DNA of 64,000 bases, taken from assembly GCA_044361595.1 (NCBI GenBank), contig JBIKIN010000012.1, forward strand, positions 70,607-134,606, in the 5' to 3' direction. Source of the DNA: Pseudopedobacter sp044361595. Lineage in GTDB: Bacteria; Bacteroidota; Bacteroidia; Sphingobacteriales; Sphingobacteriaceae. Each line of letters begins with the position of its first letter. The stretch's first letter is position 1. Under the pieces are notes generated by a model, which was not told where the DNA came from, did not search any database, and saw nothing but the letters and a program-made list of their open reading frames with translations. This document shows, one piece after another, positions 35,334-44,459 of this stretch. The position numbers were made by a program, and so were the translations under genes.

Positions 35334-36383
35334 TTATTTATATACTCTAATATAGTCTACTTCCATTGTTGCGCTTGTTACGGCTGGGTCTATTGCACCT
35401 GCAAAATTACCACCCATAGCTACGTTTAATATGAAAAAGAAGTTATGATTAAATGGGATTGCTGATGAATTTGCAACTGTGTGTACTGTTTCCCCATCTA
35501 CTGTCATTCTGATAATCGAAGACGTCCATTCTAAACCATAAACATGAAACGCTGTTGTAGCGGTATTTACTATACGTGACGCACCGTTTGCGTTTCCTCC
35601 AGAGCGACCAGGATAGTGCAAAGTAGCGTAGATTTTATTTAAATCTCTACCTATGTGCTCCATAATGTCAATTTCGCCACAATTTGGCCAGCTAACCGTG
35701 TTAATATTGCTACCTAGCATCCAAATGGCTGGCCAAGTGCCTACACCTACTGGTACTCTAGCCCTTACCTCTACACGTCCGTACCTAAAATCGAACTTGT
35801 CTTTAGTAAGAAGTCTTGCTGAGGTATAATTGCTACCGCTAAAGTTTTCTTTTAAAGCCTTAATCTTAAGCATGCCGCCTTCTACAATTACGTTTTGCGA
35901 ACGATTTGTGTAGTACTGTGACTCTGCATTACCCCATCCATTACTACCTGTACCAATATCATAACCCCATTTGGTAGCGTCGGGTGCGCCTGGAGTATTA
36001 AACTCATCAGACCAAACCAAATTATTACCAGTACCGCTATTAACCGTTACTTGTATATTGGCTGTTTTTTTAAGGGTTAAACCCGAGCTGCTTATTGCAG
36101 TCACTCCAACAGTATAATTTCCAGATTGATTATATTGATAGGTAACTGTTCCATTTGTGCCAGTTTGTACAACACCATTACCAAACTCGTAATCAAACGT
36201 TACAGCATTAGTTGCTGTTGCTGTAAAGGCAACCTCGCCAGTACCATTGGTACTGGCTGTTGCATTTATAGTTAAATCTGTGGGAGCTATTTTATTGTCT
36301 GCACCAGAGTTTGCAGACTTTTTACAACTAGAACTAATTATAAAAAGTAGGATGACTAAGATGTCGATTTTAAAATTTCTCAT
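35334..36383 (-). CDS. Glycoside hydrolase family 16 endo-beta-glucanase (laminarinase-type) lipoprotein
   Basis: 349 residues. Lipobox ISSSC (Cys20), a PKD-like domain (about 45-113, YEFGNGVVQTG...TYQYNQSGNYTV), then the GH16 jelly roll (about 121-349). The active-site strand is EIDIME at 237-242: nucleophile Glu237, Asp239 and acid/base Glu242. With WGNAESQYYTNR and the VARVPVG-type strand this resembles bacterial laminarinases (endo-1,3- or 1,3/1,4-beta-glucanases). It should cut polysaccharide at the cell surface. Next to it upstream by four bases is a PKD lipoprotein. Confidence 0.93.
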   Translation of the reverse strand: MRNFKIDILVILLFIISSSCKKSANSGADNKIAPTDLTINATASTNGTGEVAFTATATNAVTFDYEFGNGVVQTGTNGTVTYQYNQSGNYTVGVTAISSSGLTLKKTANIQVTVNSGTGNNLVWSDEFNTPGAPDATKWGYDIGTGSNGWGNAESQYYTNRSQNVIVEGGMLKIKALKENFSGSNYTSARLLTKDKFDFRYGRVEVRARVPVGVGTWPAIWMLGSNINTVSWPNCGEIDIMEHIGRDLNKIYATLHYPGRSGGNANGASRIVNTATTAFHVYGLEWTSSIIRMTVDGETVHTVANSSAIPFNHNFFFILNVAMGGNFAGAIDPAVTSATMEVDYIRVYK

Positions 36384-36387
36384 TATT

Positions 36388-37290
36388 TTATGGTTTTACT
36401 ATTAGTTTTTGGTACCAAGCGTTACCATCTGCACCTATGTTTCTTAAATTAATTGTTGTTGCAGTTACTGAGATTATCTCGTAAGTTACACCTCCGGTTC
36501 CAAACACAATAATTCCGTTTCCTGGAACTGTGAATTGAATACGAGTTGAAACTGCTGGAGTTGATGCAGATGTTGCATTTGCAAATGCAAGTTTCTTTCT
36601 ACCACCTGTATTGATAGCGTAAGAACCATCACCTCCGGCAAAGCCATAAAATGATGTTGATGCACCTATAGAAAATGAAGCTCCTTTGTTGTTAACTGTC
36701 ATGAAAATGTTGTTGGTTGCATCTTTTTCAAAAGTAATCTCATCATCGTAAGCATTATCGCCACTTCTTTGATTTGGTGTAGCAGAATAGTAATTTGGAA
36801 AGAATGTATCTGGAGCACCCACACCAAAATGTCCATCAGCATCTTTATCAGAAATCCAAACCTTTGTACCGCTACCTGTTAAAGCAGTTAAAATATTAGT
36901 TGGTATTTGAAAATCTACAAATACTCTTACCTTTTTACTTACAGTAGATGTTAAACCCCCAGTACCAATTGCATTTACTGTAATGGTATAATCTTTTGTT
37001 CCTGGCTCTGAGTATTTATGTTTAATGGTGCCAGAAGGAACAATTTCTGTAATTCCATCACCGTAATCTACTTTATAAGTAATTACATTGCTAGCTGTAG
37101 AAGTTATTGATACTTCACCAGTACCATTACCAGTAGGTGCAATTGTTGTTGCACCAGTAATAACCGTAGTTAAAGTAACATCTTTTGGGGCTACAAGTTC
37201 GCCAAAAGAATATTCTTCTTTTTTACAAGCACTTAATAAAGTACCTGTAAAAAGAAAGATTGCTATGATTGTTTTTATATTTCTTTTCAT
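36388..37290 (-). CDS. PKD-domain surface lipoprotein of the glucan locus
   Basis: 300 residues. Lipobox LLSAC (Cys22), then a PKD-like domain (about 38-128, YKVDYGDGITEIVPSG...HKYSEPGTKDYTITV) close to the one in the GH16 neighbour. The rest (about 130-300) is a beta-rich domain of unknown family containing WISDKDADGHFGVG and DDEITFEKD. By position it is probably a surface glycan-binding or SusE-like accessory protein. No catalytic motif is visible. Confidence 0.75.
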   Translation of the reverse strand: MKRNIKTIIAIFLFTGTLLSACKKEEYSFGELVAPKDVTLTTVITGATTIAPTGNGTGEVSITSTASNVITYKVDYGDGITEIVPSGTIKHKYSEPGTKDYTITVNAIGTGGLTSTVSKKVRVFVDFQIPTNILTALTGSGTKVWISDKDADGHFGVGAPDTFFPNYYSATPNQRSGDNAYDDEITFEKDATNNIFMTVNNKGASFSIGASTSFYGFAGGDGSYAINTGGRKKLAFANATSASTPAVSTRIQFTVPGNGIIVFGTGGVTYEIISVTATTINLRNIGADGNAWYQKLIVKP

Positions 37291-37308
37291 GTTTCTAATG
37301 TTTAAAGA

Positions 37309-39381
37309 TTAATTCAATGTGATATCATCAAAATAATAAGTAAAGTTTGCGGTTCCATTACCCATTGTACCTAAATCAAATATCCAAACAATTTTATCGT
37401 AAGTACCACCCGGGATTGCGCTATAATCTATTGTAAGTTCTTCCCATGCATTAGCAGTTTGGGTTGTTACTTCTCTTTCAAAATTCTGACCACCATTTAA
37501 AGAGTTTTCTACCTTAAATAGCAACTTTGCACCTACTCTAGGAGAGAAAACTTTTATTTTAAATGTTTTCTTTACAGAAAAATCAATTGAATTTGTTAAA
37601 ACTATTGAGCTACCACCATAAACTTCGCCAGCATTTTTAACCATTTTAGCAACCTTAGTGCTTGTATTTATGCCTGATGCACTAGGGTTATCAACCAAAG
37701 TAACTACACCACCAGCAAAATCGCCAAATTCGTAAGGATATTTTGTAGATTGAAAATCCATTGGTAAACTGATGTTTTGTTGCGCTACGTTAGTAGTTAA
37801 AAAGGTAACATCGTCCCAATAAAATACTTTTCCGTTTGCAGTTTTAAGGAAATCGAAAAATATGGATGCCATATCGTAGTTATTTGCTAGGTTTAAACTA
37901 GCTGTACCTACAGATGGGGTTGAAAAATCGAAAATTAAAGTTTCCCAAGCATTTGCTACAGAAGTTACTGCTTCTGTTTCCGCAGATTTTGTATTATTGG
38001 TATGATCTTCTACTTTTAATCTTACTTTAATACCTGCAGCAGGAGAATATACTCTAACACTCATTTGAGTTTGTGTACTAGAGAATGGTATTTTAGCATT
38101 AAAACGACTGCCTATAGTTGTTCCTGCCCAAACTTCGGCTCCATTTGGCTTAGTTGTTCTGGCTACTTTGTTAGCTCCACCAGCTGGGTCTGTTGCTACA
38201 TCTAAAGTAGTTGCGCCACCAAAATCTGTAACAGCATAATTAACGTTAGCTTGGTCAAAAGTTACAGGTAGGCTTAATACACCTGTAGGAATTTGATTGG
38301 TTAATCTAATATCATCAAATAACCAAGTAAAGTTTGCAGAACCATTTCCCATGGTGCCGTTGTCAAAAATCCATACTAACGTATTGTAATTATTAGCGGT
38401 GTTTATAGTGCGATAATCGAAGACTAAATCTTCCCATTGGTTTGCAACAGTTGTTAATACTTCTTTTTCGAAATTTTGATTTGGATTTGCAGAGTTTTCA
38501 ACTTTTAAAAGCACTTTAGCGCCTATTCTAGGCGAATAAACTTTCATTCTGAAAACTTTATTGTTTGTAAAGTTAATGTTTTCACCTAATCGTAAAGTAC
38601 TTCCTCCGTAAACTTCACCAGCGTTTTTAACCATTCTGCCCACTTTAGCAGTTGTATTAATTCCTGATGATTGTGGATTTGTAATTACTGTAGCAACACC
38701 GCCCCCAAAGTTTCCGAAAGCATAATTAATACTTGTTGACTCAAAAGTTAACGGTAATAAAATTGGATCTACAATAGTAACCACCCTTGTTACTGTGGTA
38801 GTAGCAGCACCTCCACTTAAAGCAACAACTCTAATTGTGTAAGTACCAGTAGCCGTATAGGTAAACTCCTTGGTTTCGCCTTCTAAGAATGTAACTGGTA
38901 CTTGGTTAGGGTCTTGTCCAAAAGTAACTCTAAACATCGTTTCAAAATCAGCTTTAGCAGATACCCTAACTCTAAAGTTATTAGCAGGGTCTACTTCTGC
39001 AGTAACCACAACGTTTTCTGGAGCTTTAAAAGAAACAGTTAACTGTTGTGTTGCTTCGGTAGTTTTACCTGTTGCGTTATAAGAAACAACTTTAACATTA
39101 TAAACACCTTCTGCATACCTGTGTGTGGTATTTTCTCCAGGCTTTACTTTAGCCGGGATAGTGGTGGCATCGCCAAAATATATGTCGTATGCGGTTGATC
39201 CCTCTCCGTTTGGAGTGATAGTTACTAATCCGGTGTTATCTTGAGTGATTTCAAATAATGCACTTAATTTACTTGGTGCACTTGCGTTCTCAACAAAGGA
39301 AACATCATCGTAAGTTTTCTTGCATGATCCTAATACAACCGTAAGTAGAATTATGCTTAATATAAATTTAAATCTTTTCAT
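37309..39381 (-). CDS. Multimodular surface glycan-binding lipoprotein with three repeated CBM-like modules
   Basis: 690 residues. Lipobox LGSC (Cys20), two PKD/Ig-like domains (about 35-205), then three homologous modules of about 155-165 residues starting near 208, 370 and 540. Each opens LP(L/V/M)(T/D)F(E/D/Q)S and ends FTW.FDDI.L or similar; modules 1 and 3 share GGVxTxxxNPxxSGINTxxKVxxMVKNAGEVYGGS almost unchanged. Such jelly-roll modules suggest carbohydrate binding, so this is the likely surface glycan-binding protein of the locus. It sits between susD and the PKD lipoprotein gene. Confidence 0.75.
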   Translation of the reverse strand: MKRFKFILSIILLTVVLGSCKKTYDDVSFVENASAPSKLSALFEITQDNTGLVTITPNGEGSTAYDIYFGDATTIPAKVKPGENTTHRYAEGVYNVKVVSYNATGKTTEATQQLTVSFKAPENVVVTAEVDPANNFRVRVSAKADFETMFRVTFGQDPNQVPVTFLEGETKEFTYTATGTYTIRVVALSGGAATTTVTRVVTIVDPILLPLTFESTSINYAFGNFGGGVATVITNPQSSGINTTAKVGRMVKNAGEVYGGSTLRLGENINFTNNKVFRMKVYSPRIGAKVLLKVENSANPNQNFEKEVLTTVANQWEDLVFDYRTINTANNYNTLVWIFDNGTMGNGSANFTWLFDDIRLTNQIPTGVLSLPVTFDQANVNYAVTDFGGATTLDVATDPAGGANKVARTTKPNGAEVWAGTTIGSRFNAKIPFSSTQTQMSVRVYSPAAGIKVRLKVEDHTNNTKSAETEAVTSVANAWETLIFDFSTPSVGTASLNLANNYDMASIFFDFLKTANGKVFYWDDVTFLTTNVAQQNISLPMDFQSTKYPYEFGDFAGGVVTLVDNPSASGINTSTKVAKMVKNAGEVYGGSSIVLTNSIDFSVKKTFKIKVFSPRVGAKLLFKVENSLNGGQNFEREVTTQTANAWEELTIDYSAIPGGTYDKIVWIFDLGTMGNGTANFTYYFDDITLN

Positions 39382-39392
39382 TGCCTTATGGT

Positions 39393-40877
39393 TTAATTAT
39401 AGTTAGGGTTTTGGGTTAAGCCAGAAGCATCAATCTCTTGTTGTGGTATTGGAAAAACCTCATTTTTACCGGTAACAAAACCTGTAATTTTTGCAGCAGC
39501 TTGTCCGGTACGCACTAAATCAAAAAATCTGTCGCCTTCCATAGCCAATTCTAATCTACGCTCGTCCCAAATAGCTTGACGTAACGCAGTACCTGTTAAA
39601 GTAATATTTGTTGCGGCATTATTAAATGCTCTTTGACGCACTCTATTTAAATATGTTTGAGCTTTTGTGTCGTTAGGTGCAGTAGCTCTATTATTTGCTT
39701 CTGCAGCCATTAATAAAACATCTGCAAATCTTATAGTACGGTTATTGTTTAAATAATTTAACTCAACCTGACCAGATGTTTCTCCTTTACGAGGTAAATA
39801 TTTTTGGTTATATAAACCCGTATTTCTATATGGAGCAACTTGATAAGTAATATTAAATTGTGGATTAGCCGTTTTATATGCTTCTATATCCAAAACCGTT
39901 GCTGCTTTACGGGTATCCCCTGTTGCATATGCATTAGCTAAATTTTGTGTTGGAAGATTGGTGCTCCATCCTTGTCCGTAAGGGCTTGTGCCTGTTAAAT
40001 TTCTAATTCCGCAAACTTGTACCGCTAAGTTTCCTTGACCACGACCAGGATTACTCCAATCGTAAAAAGGACTTAAATTAGAATATTGAATCTCAAAAAC
40101 AGACTCTGGACCATTTTCGCCACTAGCTAAAAATATGCTTGCAAAGTTTGGAACTAAACTAAAAGGACCATTTACTACATTTTCTAACATGGCAGCAGCT
40201 TCAGTAAACTTACCTTGGTATAAATAAGCTTTGCCTAATAATGCTTGAGCGGCAAATTTAGTTACTCTTCCTTTTTGAATATTAGTATTAGGTAATACAG
40301 CAATTGCTTTGGTTAAATCTGAAACTATTACATCATAAACTTGTTGTTTCGTAGCTCTTGTTAAAGCTTTAGAATCACTTACAGATAATCTTTTATCGGT
40401 AAATACCGGAACTCCACCAAAAAACTTAACTAACTCAAAATAATAGTATGCTCTCAAGAAATAAATTTCTCCGTAAAGTGCATCTTTACCTGTAAAGTTT
40501 AATTTAGCTTTATTTTCTTCTAAATAGTTTACACGGTTTATACCCTCATAACAAGATTTCCAGATTTCTGTTAGGTTACCATTGTTTGCTACTATTTGAT
40601 AATCATCAATTTGCTGAAAACCAATTTGATCTGTTGCGTTCTCGCCACCTGATACAGAATTGTCAGAAGCAATATCGCCAATAACTGGTGCTGCCCAAAG
40701 CCACTGTAGTGGAGAGTAGCAACCAATTACCATTTTTTGATAATCTTCGGCTGTCTTTAAATAATCGTCGGCTGTAATTAGATAGTCTTCTTTTGGATCA
40801 TAATCTACAAACTTCTCGCAGCCTGAGTTTAATGATACTAATAAAAGAAGAGCTATGATATATTTTATATTTTTCAT
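39393..40877 (-). CDS. SusD/RagB-family glycan-binding lipoprotein
   Basis: 494 residues. Lipobox LNSGC (Cys20), then the canonical SusD features: SGGENATDQ, EGINRVNYLEENKA, FLRAYYYFELVKFFGGVP, and the C-terminal LAMEGDRFFDLVRTGQA, which closes the family. It forms the lid of the SusC barrel and binds oligosaccharides. Eleven bases separate it from susC, and 11 from the multimodular protein gene downstream. Confidence 0.95.
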   Translation of the reverse strand: MKNIKYIIALLLLVSLNSGCEKFVDYDPKEDYLITADDYLKTAEDYQKMVIGCYSPLQWLWAAPVIGDIASDNSVSGGENATDQIGFQQIDDYQIVANNGNLTEIWKSCYEGINRVNYLEENKAKLNFTGKDALYGEIYFLRAYYYFELVKFFGGVPVFTDKRLSVSDSKALTRATKQQVYDVIVSDLTKAIAVLPNTNIQKGRVTKFAAQALLGKAYLYQGKFTEAAAMLENVVNGPFSLVPNFASIFLASGENGPESVFEIQYSNLSPFYDWSNPGRGQGNLAVQVCGIRNLTGTSPYGQGWSTNLPTQNLANAYATGDTRKAATVLDIEAYKTANPQFNITYQVAPYRNTGLYNQKYLPRKGETSGQVELNYLNNNRTIRFADVLLMAAEANNRATAPNDTKAQTYLNRVRQRAFNNAATNITLTGTALRQAIWDERRLELAMEGDRFFDLVRTGQAAAKITGFVTGKNEVFPIPQQEIDASGLTQNPNYN

Positions 40878-40888
40878 TTTTTTATAAA

Positions 40889-43800
40889 TTAAAATTTAAT
40901 ATCTAAACCCATTGAAAATGTTCTTGCTTGCGGATATGAAGCTCTGTCTATTCCAGAGTCTAAAATTCCACCTGAGATTTCTGGATCAAATCCAGAGTAT
41001 TTAGTAAATGTATAAGCGTTTTTAACTTGAGCGTATAATCTTACACGAGAGATAACTTTGCTTTTTAACACAGTAGAAGGCAAAGTATAACCCAATTGGA
41101 TGTCTTTAATTTTAGCAAAAGAACCATCCTCTACGTATCTACTTGATACTCTTGTGTTCACATTACCATCAGTAAAAGTATAGCGAGGATTATTTGGATT
41201 ATTTGTACTTCCTTCTCCTGTCCATCTAGCTAATACTCCACGGTACTTATTAGTCATGGCTAGATTTCTTTCATAAGCTCTGTAAATATCATTTCCTACA
41301 GAAGCGTAAATGAAAGTATTGAAATCTAATCCTTTGTAGCTAAATCCAAAGCTGTAACCCATGGTAAAATCTGGGAAAGGATTCCCAATATTAGTACGGT
41401 CGGCATCGTTAATTACATTATCGCCATTAATATCTTCAAATTTGATATCGCCCGGTCTTGCATTAGCTTGAGTAGGACTTGCTGTAATTTCTCCTTGATT
41501 TTGGAATAAACCTACAGCTCTGTAGCCATAGAAATATCCTGGAGTAAAGCCTTCTTCAAATCGAGTTACGTTTTGAGTTGGTATACCATAAAAACCACCG
41601 TCTATTCTTCCACCATTTGTTTCAGTTACCTCGTTTTTAGCCGTAGTAAATGTAACGTTTGTTGTTATTTTTAGATCTTTAGTGATATTATCATTAAAAC
41701 CTAAGTTTAAATCTATACCTTTTGTACTTGTTGTACCAATATTAGCAAAAGGAGAAGCGGCTGTTCCTAGGTATAATGATAAAGTTGGTATAAATAATAA
41801 ACCACTCACATTTTTTTGGAAGTAATCTGCTGTTAAAGAGAACTTATTCTTGTAAAATACCAAGTCAAAACCTGCATTTAACTGCTTTTGACTTTCCCAA
41901 GATAAATCTTCGTTTCTAAAAGAACCTATAGTAGCACCACTTAATGTTGGATCGTTACCAAAAGTATAACCAGCGTTTTGACCTAAGTTATAGCTATAAA
42001 TTTCTTGTGAAATTCTTTGAACCTGACGTTGAGCATTATCGTTTCCGGTGATACCATAACTACCTCTAATTTTTAGAAAGTTAAAAAACTCAGAATCAAA
42101 GAAGTCTTCAGAAGAAACTACCCATCCTAATGAGCCTGCATAGAAATTGGCAAATCTATTGTTTCTACCAAAAGTTGTAGAACCATCTCTACGTCCAGAA
42201 AATGAAACTAGATATTTCTCTTTGTAATCATAATTTACTCTTCCAAAATAAGACATGTTCCTGTTTTCGTATTGGAACGAACCTACACCTAAACCATTAT
42301 TGGTGGCTAAACCAGTTGCTGAAGAAATATCTGCATAGTCCCAAGAGTTAAAAGGAACATCTTGTCTAGATCCATTAATTGAGTTGCCTGTTACTTTTTG
42401 AAGTGAATATCCAGCAACTGTTTCAAATATGTGATCTTCACCTACTTTAAAGTTGTAGTTAGCAAAGTTTTCAAAAGTATAGTTGAAATATGTAGTCTTA
42501 CCCTCATTAACATTGTTATTAGAACCTGGTCTAGCATTACCTGCAGCATCTAACGTAGAGTTGATGTGTGCAGAACCATAATAGGCTAATGGGTTAAAGC
42601 TTTTACCGGTTACATCAGTATTGGTATAACCATAACGGGCAGTAACTTTTAGATTTTTTAATATGTCATATTGTGCCTCTAATTTACCATAAAGTTTATT
42701 GGTATTAGACTCGTTGTAAGTATTTTCTAACTGAGTTAGAGGATTAAATATCTCTGATAAAATGTTATTACTGACAGAATATCTTCCAACTGTATTAGGA
42801 ACATTGTTAAATATTGGAGCAGTTGGATCAAAATTTAAAGCATTTGATAAAACGCTATTGATAGAGTTTTCTGGAACACCTGAGCCCTTGATATTAACAA
42901 AACTTGTGTTAGCAATAACTCTTAGTTTTTTACTTAGGTTTAAGTTTAAGTTAGCAGTTCCGTTTGTTCTATTAAAAAAAGATTTATCTCCACCACCAAC
43001 AATACCATCTTGCCCTAAGTAACCAGCAGAAACAAAATAGCTAATGTTTTCACTACCGCCTTTAGCATTTACGTTATGAGTTTGCATTGCTGCATTCTTA
43101 AAAACTTCGTTTTGCCAGTTAGTTCCTACACCCAGTGTAGATAGATTAGGGAATATAATATTTCCACCAGCAGCAACACTACCTTCATTAATCATAGCGC
43201 CATATTCCGAAGCATTTAATACCCCTATGGTATTAATGACTTGCTGAACACCATAATTACTTGCATAACTATATTGAGGCTTTTGATCTTTTTTTCCGCT
43301 CTTTGTAGTTACCACAATTACACCGTTACCGCCTTTAATACCATAAATTGCAGTTGATGCAGCATCTTTTAAAACACTTATAGATTCGATATCTGCAGAC
43401 GGTATCGAGTTTAAATCATCTAAAGTTTGAATAGAACCATCTACAACAACAATTGGATCGTTACCAGAGTACGAAGGAATACCTCTAATTAAAAAAGTTG
43501 GTTTTGCTCCGGGAGATCCTGGCGAAACTACTGTAACCCCAGATGCTCTACCTTGAATAGCGTCTTCTGCCCTAACAGGGTTTAACTTTTCAATGTCGGC
43601 TCCTTTTACTGTTGCAATTGCTCCAGAAATTTTAGTTACTTTTTGAGTTCCATAACCAATAATTACAACTTCTTGTAGATTAGTTTTGTCTTCCTTTAAG
43701 GTAACTACGATGTTTGTTTTTCCATCAACTTTAATTTCTTGAGTAATGAACCCAATGTAAGAAAATACTAAAGTTTGACTAGTAGACGACGGGACTGAAA

Positions 43801-43987
43801 TTGTAAATTGTCCGTTAATGTCTGTTTGGGTACCATTTGTGGTTCCTTTTAAGCTTATGCCTACACCTGGAAGTGTTGAGCCCGTTTCGTCTTTAACGGT
43901 ACCTGTAATTTTAATACTTTGCGCTTTAAGTGCAACAGTAGAAAAAATTAAAAGCATAAGAAAAAATAATGTAGTTTTTCTTTTCAT
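40889..43987 (-). CDS. SusC/RagA-family TonB-linked outer-membrane transporter (glucan locus)
   Basis: 1032 residues. A signal peptide (to about 22, ALKAQ) is followed by a carboxypeptidase-regulatory-like domain with GTVKDETGSTLPGVGISLKG, the TonB-box area LQEVVIIGYGTQ, and the plug with SVLKDAASTAIYGIKGGNGV. The barrel ends QARTFSMGLDIKF. It is the importer of the beta-glucan locus and the first gene of the susC-susD-SGBP-PKD-GH16 run. A Bacteroidota-type promoter lies about 72 bases upstream. Confidence 0.95.
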   Translation of the reverse strand: MKRKTTLFFLMLLIFSTVALKAQSIKITGTVKDETGSTLPGVGISLKGTTNGTQTDINGQFTISVPSSTSQTLVFSYIGFITQEIKVDGKTNIVVTLKEDKTNLQEVVIIGYGTQKVTKISGAIATVKGADIEKLNPVRAEDAIQGRASGVTVVSPGSPGAKPTFLIRGIPSYSGNDPIVVVDGSIQTLDDLNSIPSADIESISVLKDAASTAIYGIKGGNGVIVVTTKSGKKDQKPQYSYASNYGVQQVINTIGVLNASEYGAMINEGSVAAGGNIIFPNLSTLGVGTNWQNEVFKNAAMQTHNVNAKGGSENISYFVSAGYLGQDGIVGGGDKSFFNRTNGTANLNLNLSKKLRVIANTSFVNIKGSGVPENSINSVLSNALNFDPTAPIFNNVPNTVGRYSVSNNILSEIFNPLTQLENTYNESNTNKLYGKLEAQYDILKNLKVTARYGYTNTDVTGKSFNPLAYYGSAHINSTLDAAGNARPGSNNNVNEGKTTYFNYTFENFANYNFKVGEDHIFETVAGYSLQKVTGNSINGSRQDVPFNSWDYADISSATGLATNNGLGVGSFQYENRNMSYFGRVNYDYKEKYLVSFSGRRDGSTTFGRNNRFANFYAGSLGWVVSSEDFFDSEFFNFLKIRGSYGITGNDNAQRQVQRISQEIYSYNLGQNAGYTFGNDPTLSGATIGSFRNEDLSWESQKQLNAGFDLVFYKNKFSLTADYFQKNVSGLLFIPTLSLYLGTAASPFANIGTTSTKGIDLNLGFNDNITKDLKITTNVTFTTAKNEVTETNGGRIDGGFYGIPTQNVTRFEEGFTPGYFYGYRAVGLFQNQGEITASPTQANARPGDIKFEDINGDNVINDADRTNIGNPFPDFTMGYSFGFSYKGLDFNTFIYASVGNDIYRAYERNLAMTNKYRGVLARWTGEGSTNNPNNPRYTFTDGNVNTRVSSRYVEDGSFAKIKDIQLGYTLPSTVLKSKVISRVRLYAQVKNAYTFTKYSGFDPEISGGILDSGIDRASYPQARTFSMGLDIKF

Positions 43988-44058
43988 GTAATTTTAATTA
44001 GTTAGTAATTGGTTGTTAAAATTTAAATGCTATAGGGAATAGCCATTAAATCATAATA

Positions 44059-44091
44059 CAAAAGTATGATGTCTTTTAAAAATTAGACAAC
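44059..44091 (-). promoter_or_regulatory. Probable susC promoter (Bacteroidota type)
   Basis: On the minus strand, TACTTTTG (44066-44059) fits the TAnnTTTG -7 box, and TTGTC (44090-44086) about 20 bases before it is a partial TTTG -33 box. GGTACTA lies just upstream. This would drive the glucan operon. Confidence 0.45.
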
Positions 44092-44096
44092 AACTT

Positions 44097-44157
44097 GGTA
44101 CTATCAAAACTATACAGAATGGAATTTTGTTTATAATTGACCCCATTATAGGTACTA
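44097..44157. promoter_or_regulatory. Candidate operator: GGTACTA direct repeats
   Basis: GGTACTA occurs at 44097-44103 and 44151-44157, 54 bases apart, immediately upstream of the susC promoter. The second is followed by further TACTAC repeats. These could be binding sites of the divergent regulator. Confidence 0.3.
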
Positions 44158-44459
44158 CAATACTACTACAAAGCTACACTTATTGCGTTTTTGAGTGAAT
44201 TTAGGTCGTTGTGTTTTGTATTGCTTCTCAAAGTTTTTTTAAAAAATTCATTAAATACCGTTTTAAACTTTAAGATCTACTATTTGGATAAATAAACTTA
44301 TTTTAGTCTTTTAAGTTAGGAATTAACCTAGAAATATTAACTCATGTTAAATCTAAATAGATAATATTAATTTAGTTTTGGGTATTTATATCAATTAAAC
44401 TATTTATTGTTTAATTTGTAATTAAGTAATAACCAATTTTATAACCCATTATCCTTTAA

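Larger units (their letters stand above)
43988..44459. other. 472-bp divergent control region between susC and the regulator
   Basis: It holds the susC promoter (44059-44091), two GGTACTA direct repeats (44097-44103 and 44151-44157), and a TAGTTTTG box at 44373-44380 that could be the -7 element for the regulator, though no matching -33 was seen. Confidence 0.5.
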
